Origin: Dendrocalamus latiflorus
Taxonomy: Eukaryota > Streptophyta > Magnoliopsida > Poales > Poaceae
Length of the DNA stretch: 64,000 nt
NCBI GenBank assembly: GCA_017311315.1
Contig: CM029663.1
Span: forward strand, 37,832,622 to 37,896,621
Direction: 5' to 3'
Positions 33,001 through 43,471 of this stretch are shown here, piece by piece. The notes beneath the pieces are model-generated. The model was not told the DNA's origin. It searched no databases and saw nothing but the letters and a program-made list of their open reading frames with translations. The position numbers and the translations under genes are program-made. Each line of letters opens with the position of its first letter. Position 1 is the first letter of the stretch.

Positions 33001-35382
33001 AGACACCACAGTTGAACTGTAGCTGGCATTTCTCATTGTTAAACCAATAACTGGTTATGATATAACTTGCATAGACAACATCCACACTCTCCCTAGTCCC
33101 TATTTTAACATTACATCCAGTTTACATACAGACGCGCATGAATAAACAGCTTAGCTAGTATCAACAAAACCAATCAAGTTACACAAAGAACAAATAATAC
33201 ACCAGAATAAAAGCATTTTTATAATTTCATACAAAGAATTTTTCCCACAAAAGACCACCAAAGCATAATATATAGGCCCCGTTTGGCACAGCTCTAGCTC
33301 TGAGATCTATGCTGGATCTGTAGTTTGTTGACTAAATTAAAGTGATTTAAATATTTTTATTTAATATATAATATAAATGAAATGAGTCATGTAAATGCAC
33401 TTAACATGCCTGCAACTCTAGATCCAGGATTTCCTAGAGCTACAGATGATCAGCTCTAGGAAATCTACAGATTTCCTAGAGCTAGAGCTCTGCTAAACGG
33501 GGCCATAAAAAGACAAAAGGAGTCCCATTACCATAATATGGTGGAGTGCATTTAAAGAACAATCTTGACTTCAGTAAAATGTAACCACTTTGACATACTG
33601 GAGATTAAAATACAGTAACCAAACAGGTATTTTTGCATCTAGAGAGTATTTAATAAAACTCCTTATTGAACAGAAAAGTTGACGGAATGCACAAACATTG
33701 CAATGATAACAAAATATACAAGACAAAGAAATGCTAGTTGAAATTAGTCTGGCAGATTCAACAAGAGAACACACCTCGAAACCAGAAGTATCATACTGCC
33801 TTCGTTTCTCAGGATCTGACAAGATACTATATGAATATGCAACTTCTTTGAAGAGCTCTGACGCTTCTGGATTGCTAGCATTCTTGTCCGGGTGATACCT
33901 GTTAGATACAATAGGAACTACAAATAAGATCATTCTACAATAGGACTTCATCAACACTGCTTCCAAAAGCATCATGCAAAATTGCAAATAACAAACTGAT
34001 TCAGTATTAAGCTGGGTGTAATGGGCCAACAGTATTTAAAATGCCACAGAAGAATCATGTGGCATTACAGAATAGTGAAATTTAAAATCTTGCAAGAAAT
34101 GCCCACAAATCATTACTGCCATGGAATTAGCTCATAAAGAGCATGTTTTTCTAACCTAATATGAACAGACCATTTCTATGCCCACATATATAACTAATTG
34201 TCATAGTAGAAACCATCTTAACGATTTCTTCTGTCGAATGATTAATGATTTCATCACGCAAAAAAAAGGTGTGCTGTGCTACCATGAAACAGTGGGAAAA
34301 AATAAAAGTATTTATGTATTTTAATTTTCCTAGAATAAAGTATTTATCATAATAAAGTAAAAGAATCAAGCTCTTGATTTCGTGGTAATAGGCTAACAGT
34401 GTCTAAAAAAGTAAAAGCATACAAAATGGTGGAGATGCAAAATGGATGGCAAATACAAGAAACGTTTGTTATCATCCCACGCTTTGTATTCTCCTTATTC
34501 AAATGGACAATGAGTATGCCTGTTTGACTCGGACCTAGAAGAACTATAACTCATATATCCTGCTCTTTATAATGAAACGACATGCAAGATCTTTTGCGCG
34601 TTCTCAAAAAACATCCCATCTCTCAAATTGAAAACACTCAATTAAAATTTAACTAAAAAAAGGAGAAAAGGGTTAAAGAGATATCTCTGCAACAATGCAG
34701 ACCTTATTCGACACAATAAAGTAAGAGTGCCACTATTGAATTCTATGCAATGTATGGTTCTGAACACAATTCTATGCATTGCCTTGAAAACATTGCAGTT
34801 GCTATGTATCCTGCAGTTTTCTTATAAAGAAGAAGTGGCGGAAACTACATTATAGTAGCGAATTACACATGACATGAGTAGTCATTTACACATCAATATA
34901 AACTTCAGCACTGCAACGGCTGGATAAAAAGAGTATAGTGATTGTGAGAGAATGGAATTTCCCCCCTACTGCATTGAGCAACACCATAGCGGACATGCTA
35001 ACTTGCCTACTCGATGATGACCAAATTGGCCATCTCCAAGTACAAAGAATCTTAGTATAAACTCATCAGTACGTCTCTACCATCGTGACAGCATTGGCAT
35101 ACAAAAACCATACAACTCCGCCCATAACAAAATGAAGCCAGGAAACGCACTCTACTACGCTACCATCTTTCCCTTCCGAATAGCACAATCTAAACAGCGT
35201 GAACAAGAACGAAATGAGAGAGAAGGGGGGGGGGGGGGGGGCAGCACGGACTTGAGCGCGAGCTTGCGGTAGGCGGACTTGATCTCCTGGTCGGAGGAGT
35301 CCCTGGGCACGCAGAGCACCTCGTACGGGTCGCGCCGCAAAGCCGGCGCCGACGGCCCCTCCATCTTCCCCGACGACGCCAT
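24790..35382 (-). CDS. ARG1: ARG1-type DnaJ protein (DnaJ15), 11 exons
   Basis: Exons, in transcript order: 35252-35382, 33775-33898, 31212-31294, 31010-31121, 30835-30939, 30668-30718, 28536-28625, 28349-28457, 28126-28274, 27975-28028, 24790-25002. All borders are GT-AG and the phases join into 1221 nt, 406 codons plus stop, against about 410 in Arabidopsis ARG1. The J domain spans residues ~17-82 with HPD at 46-48. The middle part carries the ARG1-specific blocks GMDMEIDLSNLGTVNTMF, AMNGTVTVRPLPIGTS and KVTSAGMYFLHFQVYRMD. A predicted coiled coil lies around 285-345, and the tail is Ser/Lys-rich (GKKKWFNLN). In Arabidopsis the family is a membrane-associated co-chaperone needed for root and hypocotyl gravitropism. 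The ATG at 35382 is followed directly by a conserved start. Large introns hold transposons (see neighbours), but every exon is intact. Confidence 0.94.
25262..25543 (-). repeat. 3' LTR of the intronic element (282 bp)
   Basis: On the minus strand it runs from TGTAATGCC to CATGACA. It matches 26786-27097 but lacks one ~30-bp ATATCTCTAACT-type repeat unit. Confidence 0.92.
25544..25553 (-). other. Polypurine tract of the intronic element
   Basis: The minus strand reads CCGGGAGGGG directly before the 3' LTR start TGTAATGCC. Confidence 0.75.
26384..26740 (-). CDS. Short gag-like frame of the intronic LTR element
   Basis: The frame from the ATG at 26740 encodes 118 residues. It starts MVSGKEASSVSAMFKAIQ and is followed by an alpha-helical, Gln/Lys-rich stretch (EQMAGIVQQNAEIKSKIADL), then a low-complexity Ala/Ser/Pro tail. 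Its position right after the primer site is that of gag, and the helical start is compatible with a retroelement gag N-terminus. No CCHC knuckle or protease follows, so this is a truncated gag rather than a working polyprotein. The same frame reads upstream through the primer site, which is not coding. I do not recognise the family more closely. Confidence 0.5.
   Translation of the reverse strand: MVSGKEASSVSAMFKAIQEQMAGIVQQNAEIKSKIADLTRQSITTDARIAVLKSRGSLAAGYAPPAASAPSQEDSTASASPSGPSRVAIAAPLATSSPAAATPAACSVGHRPVRHLSS
26771..26782 (-). other. Primer-binding site (tRNA-iMet) of the intronic element
   Basis: The minus strand reads TGGTATCAGAGC, three bases inside the 5' LTR. Confidence 0.93.
26786..27097 (-). 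repeat. 5' LTR of the intronic element (312 bp)
   Basis: Partner of 25262-25543. It has a short tandem expansion of ATATCTCTAACTA-like words near 26965-27010 that accounts for most of the length difference. Confidence 0.92.
29471..30394. mobile_element. hAT-like TIR element in ARG1 intron 6
   Basis: The ends are inverted: CATAGTTTTAAAA at 29471, and TTTTTTAAACTATG ending at 30394. Flanking 8-mers ACTTTGGA (29463-29470) and GCTTTGGG (30395-30402) share the central CTTTGG, suggesting an old 8-bp target duplication. CCGG-rich inverted words follow each end. The interior holds a poly-T/poly-G tract (30059-30091) and low-complexity proline-coding frames, but no transposase. Confidence 0.6.
32139..32337 (+). 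mobile_element. Tourist-like MITE, family A copy 2 (ARG1 intron 2)
   Basis: 199 bp with ends GGGCCTGTTT and AAGAACATGCCC, flanked by the 3-bp duplication CTA (32136-32138 and 32338-32340). The interior has TTAATTGTAGTACATACTGTACCGA-type words shared with the other copies. It is one of the cleanest members of the family. Confidence 0.9.
33275..33504 (+). mobile_element. TIR MITE, GGCCCCGTTTGGCACAG family (ARG1 intron 2)
   Basis: 230 bp with ends GGCCCCGTTTGGCACAGCTC and GAGCTCTGCTAAACGGGGCC, flanked by ATA on both sides (33272-33274, 33505-33507). Extra internal copies of TTTCCTAGAGCTA-like words extend the inverted repeats. The same TIR occurs at 51164-51386. Confidence 0.88.
34480..34611 (+). 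mobile_element. 5'-truncated LINE tail in ARG1 intron 1
   Basis: A 132-bp insert ends TTCTCAAAAAA and is flanked by CATCCCA at 34473-34479 and 34612-34618. The end motif TAATGAAACGACATGCA matches that of the LINE tail at 12011-12280. Confidence 0.75.
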
Positions 35383-35832
35383 CCCGGTACAAAACCCTAA
35401 CAAACGGAACACCAAATCATTCTTACATCCTGCCCAAATTCGGCCAAAATCGGCGTGAGATCGGGGGAGTGGGCTCACCTCACCTCGGCGCGGGCGCGGC
35501 CAGATCTCGCCGCCTCCCGAGAGAAGATACGAGCCGGCGAGATAAAGAGGAAGAAGGATTGGCCTCGGGGGAGTACGAGCACGAGCCGCAAGGATATTTC
35601 CGCGTTTTCCTGATTTTTTTTTCCCTCTTGGGGGCCTTCGCCTCGACCTTGGATTCGAAGCTCCTGCAAGGAGACGACGCGATGGGCAGGCTGCTGCAGC
35701 TTTGAGGAGGAGGGCTTCTTTTCCTTTCGCGTCACGGTACTGAGGTTTTTCTTGTCTCTTTCCTGCCTTGCTGTTTTGAATTTGTCAAGGTTCGGAGTCT
35801 GGAGTGGCGTGCGCTAATTTCTGTATGTTTTA
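35383..35832 (-). promoter_or_regulatory. ARG1 5' UTR and promoter region
   Basis: Upstream of the ARG1 start. A possible 5' UTR intron is suggested by a donor-like GAGGTGAGGTGAG near 35480 and an acceptor-like TTTGGGCAG near 35430 (minus strand). The more distant part is GC-rich and has no clear TATA box. The annotation is positional; no transcript evidence is available. Confidence 0.4.
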
Positions 35833-37102
35833 GGGTTTGTTTGGCAGAGCCACTGAAAAAATAAATTTGGAGCAGTAGATTCATCAAAAATAGCTTCACT
35901 GTGAATCTGGGATCCCACCATGGAGCTGGACAAAACTGTTTGACTTGCACAGCAGCTCCAGATCCACGAAACTGAGTTTTTGATGGGAATAATCTGTTTT
36001 GCCCATGGGTTTTATGGTGGTATGGGATGGAGTGTGTAACCAGTGGCAAAAGGTGGGTAATTACCACCCAACTCCACGAGTAGATACGAAACAAGGTTTC
36101 GTGGAGCACCCCTTGAGGTGCTCCATGGATTTCATGAATCTGGAGCTAGATTCAGTATTTTGGGCCTATTTGGCAGAGCTCCACCAGCTCCAGATCCACG
36201 AAAAACAGATCCGGATCCACTTTTCCAAGCCAAACACCTCCAGCTCCAGCAGCTCCACCGTGGATCTACTCCACAAAAACCATAGATCTGGCTCCAGATC
36301 CACCAAATCCATGGAGCACCTCAAGGGGTGCTCTGAAAACTCAGAGATTCGTGGAGTTAGGAAAAATTACCCACCATGCCACTGATTACACAAAAAACGG
36401 TTCGTTCTTTCTTTTTCCCGTCCTCTTCCCTCGCTGCACGCCGCTGCCCCTGGCCTCTTCCTCTTTTTCCCGTCCTCTTCCTCTGCCCCTGGCCGGCCGT
36501 CGCGCCGCCCCCTGGCCGGCCACGCCCGCCCCTTGGCCGGCCGCTGCCGCCTCCGGCCATCCGCCTTCTCCACCGCCTGGCCGTCGCCTTCCCCGCCTCC
36601 CCTCGTCTCCTCCCGGGCCGATTTCTTCCTCCACCGCCGCGGTCTCCTCCTGGCCTCCGCCGCCTCCCCCGCCTCCGCCTCCTCCCGGGCCGGCGCCGCC
36701 TCCCCCGCGTCCGCCTCCCCCCTGGTCGGCCGCCGCGCCGCCCCCGGCCGCGCCCGCCCCCCAGCCGCCGCTCCGCCTCCTCCTCTGCGCGCGTGCTTCT
36801 CAGCGGGAGGAAGAAGAATGGAGCTGCTCCACTGACGCGTGGGGCCCAGGTGTAAGTGAGATAGAGAGGGAGGTGGAGTTGTACCAAACACTTTGACGAA
36901 TCTCAGATCCACGATGGAGCTGCTCCACGGTGAATCCAGCTCCAGATTCACCTTTTAGGTGGATCTGGAGCTGGTGGAGCTCTGCCAAACAGGCCCTTTG
37001 GTGGATCCAGATTTCGTGGAGCTGGAGCGTTTGGGTAAAAATTCGTGAAGTGGAGCTATTTTTGGTGGATCTGGAGTTGGTGGAGCTCTACCAAACAGAC
37101 CC
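35833..37102. mobile_element. Outer TIR element of a nested pair
   Basis: 1270 bp from GGGTTTGTTTGGCAGAG to CTCTACCAAACAGACCC, flanked by TTA (35830-35832 and 37103-37105), as in Tourist/PIF-Harbinger elements. The subterminal region repeats GGATCTGGAGCTGGTGGAG words in both orientations. A related element lies inside it. Confidence 0.85.
36162..36996. mobile_element. Inner TIR element of the nested pair
   Basis: 835 bp from GGGCCTATTTGGCAGAGCTC to GAGCTCTGCCAAACAGGCCC, flanked by TTT on both sides (36159-36161, 36997-36999). The inverted termini extend over at least 38 bp and match the outer element's termini, so the same family inserted into itself. The interior 36410-36790 is extremely GC-rich (Pro/Arg-coding in several frames) and looks like a captured or expanded low-complexity segment. 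Confidence 0.85.
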
Positions 37103-37390
37103 TTACTCCGAGCATATACTAATTGTTTAAAAAAAGCTTGTTTTTATTAACGTTGAACGAAATCATCTTTTGTTAAACCAAATAAAAATGCAAATATCCA
37201 AACGTAGGCCATGTAAATGACCACTAATCTGACATGGAAATGAATGCTTAAAAAACACATGGCGGAACAGCCAGCCCATCTGTGGGTTGTATGGCCCGGC
37301 CCATGCTTGAAGCGTAAACCCAGAACAGATGATTAGCAGCCGGAATGGTTCATTCGAGTTTTATTTTTTTTCCTTCGCACGAGTACCTAT

Positions 37391-37624
37391 GGCTGGGTAT
37401 TTTGACTGTGTAGTTTATAGCTTATAATTTAACTATTTAAATTCTGACTGTTTGTGAGAGACAATACGTAGAGAAAAATAATCGCATATGATTTTAGTCG
37501 GTATAGCTGAACTTAGTACACTTTTAACTAAAAATTTCCTATTAACCCCGTCTTAAAAACACATCGTTTAAAATCTAGTTACTGTAGATAGTATAAGTTA
37601 ATTTTAAATTAAAAAAACCCAGCC
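37391..37624 (-). mobile_element. Tourist-like MITE, family A copy 3
   Basis: 234 bp between GGCTGGGTATTTT and AAAAAAACCCAGCC, with TAT on each side (37388-37390, 37625-37627). The interior shares AAAACACATCGTTTAAAA and TAGTTACTGTAG blocks with family A, reverse orientation. The termini have diverged from the GGGCCTGTTC form. Confidence 0.7.
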
Positions 37625-37702
37625 TATGACACATTTGGTTGAATTTTATAAATTTTAGATATACTTTTTTTGCCCTTTCTGCCCTCTGTAGATTGGTTCT
37701 TA

Positions 37703-37933
37703 GGGCATGTCCAATGGTGATTTATGAGCTAGCTCTAAACATATTATTTCATATTTTAATAGAAGAGAGAGAAAAGCTAGCTTTTGATCAAGAGCTAGTC
37801 TCATACACACATTCCAAGATTATATGAAGATGTCATGTGGGACTATTCATATTATGAGCTATGTGCTAAAAGTTAATATCATTGAAGAAGTTATCTTAGA
37901 GTTAGTAACTAGCTCATACCATTGTACATGCCC
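37703..37933 (+). mobile_element. MITE with GGGCATGTCCAATGGT termini
   Basis: 231 bp from GGGCATGTCCAATGGT to ACCATTGTACATGCCC. The flanking triplets are TTA and TTC, so one base of the target duplication may have mutated. Similar termini occur at 50390-50670 and, more distantly, at 52417-52721. Confidence 0.8.
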
Positions 37934-38639
37934 TTCTAGTTTTCGTGAAGCGTCGTTTCGAAATTATGGGACGGGAGGGACCACCATTTCGGAGCTCTGT
38001 TTGGCAGGTGAACGGTTCGCCTGGCCATATCACAAGTCGTATTGTCTTCTCGTGCATCATGTCTTCGTCCATTTCCTTCAAAGAATATTGTCCTTTTTTT
38101 CAATAATCATCGTTAATTGCTTACTGACAGTATCGATGCCAAATTTTAATTAGATTAATAAAAAAACTAGAAAATACGCTGTTGAGTATAATAAGAAAAT
38201 GTGTATGTACGCGCTATTTCAATCAGATTCTAGCTTTTATCTTTTAGAATCCGATTTTTAAATAGAGTGTTTTTTAAAGGTGGTTTCTATAGATCGTTTG
38301 TAGGAGTCATTGTAGGAATTATTTTGAATGGAGTAACATCTTAACATGAATATTCCTTACTTTTTTAATCTCTCATAATTAATCAAAAGCTAAAAGCCAC
38401 AACAAAAATATAAAAGGTACATCACTTTTGAACAGGTCATAATAAGAGCATCGGCCAACACCGCTGTTGAAGCGTCTAGTCCCTGAGCAGCAAACGACAC
38501 CTCAGCATGCTGCAATGCGGTGCAGCGAACTTTGCCGCTGGCTTGTGCATCCACCAAATTGGAGAAACTCCCGCAAAGGAACCCACGACATGATATGATA
38601 CCGACCGGCGCCAATTTACTTATTTAGGCTTATAAGCCC

Positions 38640-38870
38640 GGACTTCTGTTTTTTTTTATATATTGTAACGGCTGAAAATATATCGTATCTGCTGTTAACT
38701 TTTTCACCATAATTAAATTTTAAGAATGAAAAATCATAATGGACAATGCAAATGAATAAAGGGAAAAAGGAAAAAAAAAACCTAAAAAAGCCAAAAATCG
38801 AAAAAGACGAAATTAAAAAGCTACAAGCCAGAAGCAGAAACTCGTCGGAGCAGGGCCTTAGGCAGCCGGA
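38640..38870. repeat. Second copy of the 1-310 repeat
   Basis: Similar to positions 47-217 over the CATAATTAAATTT...GCAGGGCC core. It is probably a small non-autonomous transposon; the ends are approximate. Confidence 0.4.
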
Positions 38871-38898
38871 TGAGTTGTCATAGACTAGGTTTGGTTGA

Positions 38899-39106
38899 GC
38901 TTAGGTTTATTGGCTTTTGCACAACACTATAGTAACTCGTTTTTAAATTGTGCGTCTTTTCAAAGCAGGGCGTATAAATTGATTGTAGTAGACACTGTAC
39001 CGATTAAAATCACATGCAACTATCATTTTTATAATCTTTCTCGTGAACAGACATAATTCAAAGGTTATAAAGCAAAAGCTATAAATGACGACACAAAAGA
39101 ACCCAT
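38899..39106 (+). mobile_element. Tourist-like MITE, family A copy 4 (degenerate)
   Basis: The interior words ATTGTAGTAGACACTGTACCGA and ACAAAAGAACCC identify it as family A, forward orientation, about 90 bp upstream of the USP pseudogene start. The termini are eroded, so the limits are approximate. Confidence 0.55.
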
Positions 39107-39914
39107 TCATAGCCGACTTGCCACCCACAGCAAGCACATTGACGGACCGATCCGTCGAGCAGTCGGGACAAAACCTGTAGCAGCAGGGGGACGATGGCCG
39201 ACGCCGCCGCAGCAGGGGGAGCGGAGGTGGCAGAAGGTGATGGTGGCGGTGGACGCAAGCGAGTGCAGCCACTACGCGCTGCGGTGGGCGCTGCGGAAAC
39301 CGTGCTCGCGACGCCGCTGCTCGTGCTCACCATGCAGCCGCTCGTCCCGCTTGGCTACCTCTCCGCCGCCGCCTTCGGCGCCCAATTTTGTTCTCTTCTG
39401 TGTTTTTCTTATCAGTCGGCTAATACTACACGTTTGTTGATAACTGGGATGGTTGATGTGTGTTAGTGGGTACCATGCACCGTTGTAGCTCCGGAGCCGA
39501 TCAAGTCCATGCAGGAGCAGCAGCAGCAGCTCACGCAGGCACACTCCTTCACAAGGCCAAGGCCATCTGCGCAGAGCATGGGGTATGTGCCCATCCATAC
39601 AAATAATTCCGTCTTCTCTCCTTGTCTATAGGAGTATCTCGATCGTGATGATGTATACAATTGGCCGGTGCACGACTTCTTCTTTACTCTTGAATCTTGA
39701 TGTTAGCTAGGCATGCATCAGTAGTGTGTGAGAGAGAGAGTGAGAACAAACGAGATTCCTAGATCATTACAGAACAAGTAGAGGTACCTATACCTTAAAA
39801 TGAGCGCGCTCCACATATTTCAGTTCCAGCGACACCTCTTCTTTTAGGCTTCCTAAGCTTTGCGTAAGTTGTGCTAGTGCTGGCCCAGATGTTCACCGTT
39901 TTGATTTTACTTTT

Positions 39915-39971
39915 AACGCTGGAATTTTCCCTGAACAGTTTACCCTGAAATTCTTGCAAAATTCCAGCGTT
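39915..39971. repeat. Perfect 14-bp inverted repeat, 29-nt loop
   Basis: AACGCTGGAATTTT at 39915-39928 pairs with AAAATTCCAGCGTT at 39958-39971. It lies in the USP intron, and nothing else marks it as a known RNA. Confidence 0.85.
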
Positions 39972-41030
39972 CCAAACAACAACTTCGTCACAAAATGGTG
40001 GCATTTTTTCGCTTTTCAAAGTCTGGACGCCATTTGACCACTAAATTTCATTATTTCGGAAAGACTTATAAAAGTGTAACACTATGAAAGTATTTTACAT
40101 GGCAAATTAGTTATATCACTTTCATCTATTCAAATTATATGTCCTAGATAATATCTTCGGTCAAAATTTATATAGTCTGACTGCACGCATTATGGGTCAC
40201 TCTTTTTTGACGAGACGGAGTATTTAGTTGCGGCTAAAATGATCAATTCAATCATCTACTTAGTTTGGTCATATCAATAATTTCAACCCAACTTCCCGTC
40301 TTCCATCTACATGTTGTGTTCTCATCGGTGAAAATATTAGTGGAAAACATGCTTGTCGCAGAAACTCCGTGGAAATTAGGCGTGAAAATTTTCAAAAAAA
40401 TTCTCAAAATGTAACCACACATAGATTACAAGATGTTGTATATCCTTGCACAATTTCAAGATTAAAATCAGTTGCACTTGTCATACGATTTTCCAAATGC
40501 GACTGAGTTTGATCTTAAAGCTTTACATGGCTATAGATATGGTGTGAATGAAAACATTGCAATGTATGCATTTGATAGCTATTGTAGTATCAATTGGTTT
40601 GTGCAAAACAATGAGAATGAGAATGACACAATAATTGATTCATACATATACCACGCATATGTGTTGTTCTTTTTGCTTACTACACCCCAGGTAATACTAA
40701 TGTGAAAGATGGAAGGGTTGTAACTGACCAATACATATACCATGCATACACACTGTATTCTTTGTTTAGTACAATTTCAGGCTATCAAAAGCCGATGACG
40801 GCTTTTCTTGAAGAAGGGGAGGATGATGCGGATATGATAAGGGCATCGATAGTAATGCCAAAGCTAGTAATGAGACTTCAATAACATGACCAATAACAAG
40901 AGCACGAGCCAAGAAACTACAATCTCAGTTTTGAAGAGTCAGCGATGGATGGAGATCAAGAATATGTGGCCATCATCCAAGGAAGCACAAGTCCACGGCA
41001 TGAACAATGATCGGTCCATCAATAGTGCCA

Positions 41031-41195
41031 CGCATGAACAGTACGCGCTACAGTATCCAGCCCAAGAATAGTTCCGCGCTACAGTACCAGGCCGTGAACA
41101 GTACCGTGCTACAATACTGGGCCGTGAACAGTACCATGCTACAGTACCATGCCCGTGAACAGTACCGCGCTACAGTAGCTTGCGCGTGAATAGTA
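41031..41195 (+). repeat. Promoter-proximal ~30-bp minisatellite in U3
   Basis: Five to six units of 29-31 bp with the consensus GTGAACAGTACCGCGCTACA followed by GTACCAGGCC. They end about 40 bp upstream of the TATA box. The same array is in the other LTR at 44736-44900. Confidence 0.9.
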
Positions 41196-41236
41196 CCACA
41201 TGAAAAATTTAGTGTTGAATAGTCTTAGGCTGAGAC

Positions 41237-41243
41237 TATATAT
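41237..41243 (+). promoter_or_regulatory. LTR TATA box
   Basis: TATATAT follows the minisatellite and precedes TGAGGGGTAGACC. It is the likely core promoter of the element; the 3' LTR copy is at 44942-44948. Confidence 0.7.
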
Positions 41244-41549
41244 TGAGGGGTAGACCCCCCATTGTAAAGAGAACCACTTTTGATATTAAAAATACTCTTG
41301 TTCTTTCTGTTGGCCGAACAACATTGAAGGAATTGGGAGTTAGTCGAAAATCAAGATCGTTCAACCTTTCCGCTGGGAATTCGGAGCGCGATAGAACTTC
41401 ATCTGGTGGTCGTGAAGTTCAACATGTGTGATTGGGCAAATTATAGAGTGCTAACTCTTGCATTGGCAACGGGGGATCACTACGATTCATCAATTCCACG
41501 TGAGTATCCAGATCCTACGTCGAGAAGATCGGGCGACCCCGTATCATCT

Positions 41550-41561
41550 TGGTATCAGAGC
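41550..41561 (+). other. Primer-binding site (tRNA-iMet) of the Ty3-like element
   Basis: TGGTATCAGAGC lies three bases after the LTR end CCGTATCA. Confidence 0.93.
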
Positions 41562-42527
41562 GCGGTTTACTCGGTAGGATTATTTACCCTTACTTTTAGA
41601 TTGATTTATTTTTTGTCCTATAGTCCATTAAACTGAAAATTGCAACAAAAATTAACCAAACCCTAGTTTTTGCATCTGTTAATTTTGTGAGTTTTGTTAG
41701 GTTTTGATCCATTAGAATTTTTGTTTAGGTGCTGATCGTACGTGTTTATTTGCGTAGCCTAATCTTTGTGTCCAATCCAAAATCAAAAAAAATCTTGCTG
41801 ATATTCTTTTCATCAGTTGAGACTAGCTGTTGAATATTGCATCTAGGGCTGCTCTTGAGTACTTTACACCTTGCTGAATATTTGTGACCTGTGCAAAACC
41901 AAAAGAACAATTAAACCTAGTTTGGCCTTTGAAAGAAAAAAAAGAAGTTGAGCAAAAAAACAGTGAAGGAAAGAAAGAAAAAAAAAATAAAAACATTGGC
42001 CGAATTTGGGTGAGTTCTTAATCCATAAATTCAGATTGTCTAATTTAATCTCTTGAGCAATCTCGTGCCCTTACATTCATATCATTGCAATTGGCTAGCG
42101 TCTCTCCTAGTACTTGGTGCAAAACGAGCTATCTAATCTTTAATTTCAGATTACCTATAGTTAGCTCATTCCTTTGTTTGCATCGAGTCACATTAATCTT
42201 TGCGTGTGCGTTCATATACTTCACTTAAATCTTTTGGATCAGCACTTAGGCAAAGTATTCTAGCTTGGATTATTACTTAACTTTACAACATCAAGAATTT
42301 CAGATTGCTAGGATATACACTCCCATGCCAAGCTCCACCATATAACCGTTGTTGTGCAAGTAGTGAACACTCTTGAATTCGCTTAATCATCACGTTGTTG
42401 TTGTCACTTCTACCAGGTGTAAGTTTTTATTGGCCTTAATTCACTTCGGAAGGGTAAGAACTTTACTTGGGAGATAAAATAGTGGGATTGAGTGATTTCC
42501 ACATATATATATGTTGCATAACTAACC

Positions 42528-43370
42528 ATGACAGGATATTCAACAATTCGTTCCTCTTGGTGTGAACAAAATAGGAATGAATCTTCAGTATTTTGTTCCT
42601 CATGGTGCGATTCCAATACCAACAATTTGTCTCTTCCGTTCTGTGGAAGTGAAGATCCAGAGGAGTATCTTGAGTGGGAATGGCGATTGGAGAAAGAGTT
42701 TAGATTTCAGAAGCTTCCCAAAGACCAAGAAGTGATGCAAGCCACTATGCAGTTTAAAGACTATGCTTATAGTTGGTGGCAACAATTTTATGGAAAACGA
42801 TTCATTAGATCTTGGTCAAATTTGAAGGTGATCATGAGAATTAAATTTGTGCCAACCTATTATGAGCGGGAATTGCTTCACCATGTGGAGAGCATCACAC
42901 AAGGGAGTAACACTGTTCAAGATTACTATTATGAGTTGAAGCATGCATTACGTCGTGCCGGTGTCACAAGTGCATTAAGGGAGAAGGCATATTTCAAAGA
43001 AGGCTTGAATTCTGAGATCGCCACTACACTTCAAGGTAAATATTTTATTAGCATGCATGACCTTTTGAATTGCGCTACTGAGCAGGAGAAGTGACTTTTG
43101 GAGAGGCATATACCACAGTTCTATCCATATCCATACTTCAGTTCTTATGCCTCTACTACTGTGACACATGAGAAGATGACCGAGCATGGGACTTTCCCTT
43201 CGGTAAAGGAGACATCTTGTGCTGCTCTAACGACACATGCAACAATTGAGATGCATCAAAACCCATGTGAGAATGAGAGCCACATAGCCAAATTGAGTGA
43301 AAGTGTTAAAAAGAGCAGCTGTGTGATTCCACCATATGTGAATTTGAGAGCATCCAAATTGAGAGTGTGA
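42528..43370 (+). pseudogene. Ty3-like gag, interrupted by a stop
   Basis: The first part (42528-43094, 188 codons) carries a retrotransposon-gag domain: PEEYLEWEWRLEKEFRF, YAYSWWQQF, WSNLKVIMRIKFVPTYYERELL and a LREKAYFKEGLN block. A TGA at 43092-43094 stops it, and the same frame continues to about 43370 with a Ser/Thr-rich part. There is no zinc knuckle and no protease motif. The protein would be the structural capsid of a particle mobilised by a helper element. Whether the TGA is read through or is a simple mutation cannot be decided here. Confidence 0.75.
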
Positions 43371-43471
43371 GAGATACACCAAAAGAAAAGAGAGAAGTAG
43401 AAGATAGATAAAGTAAGGTTGATTTTGAAACTAACACATTAATATCTATTTCTAGTGTTGTTTCTCACATT

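Larger units (their letters stand above)
40540..41546 (+). repeat. 5' LTR of the Ty3-like element (1007 bp)
   Basis: Starts TGGTGTGAATG and ends CCGTATCA. It contains an imperfect ~90-bp duplication near its start (ACATATACCA(C/T)GCATA words), a ~30-bp minisatellite at 41031-41195 and a TATA box at 41237. Confidence 0.95.

Noticed and set aside
36351..36951. Proline- and arginine-rich frames on both strands
   Set aside because: Low-complexity products of an extreme-GC transposon core, open in five frames at once; no domain or start context.
41031..41195. CRISPR-like spacing of ~30-bp repeats
   Set aside because: The units are contiguous and degenerate without unique spacers, lie in an LTR, and the genome is eukaryotic.
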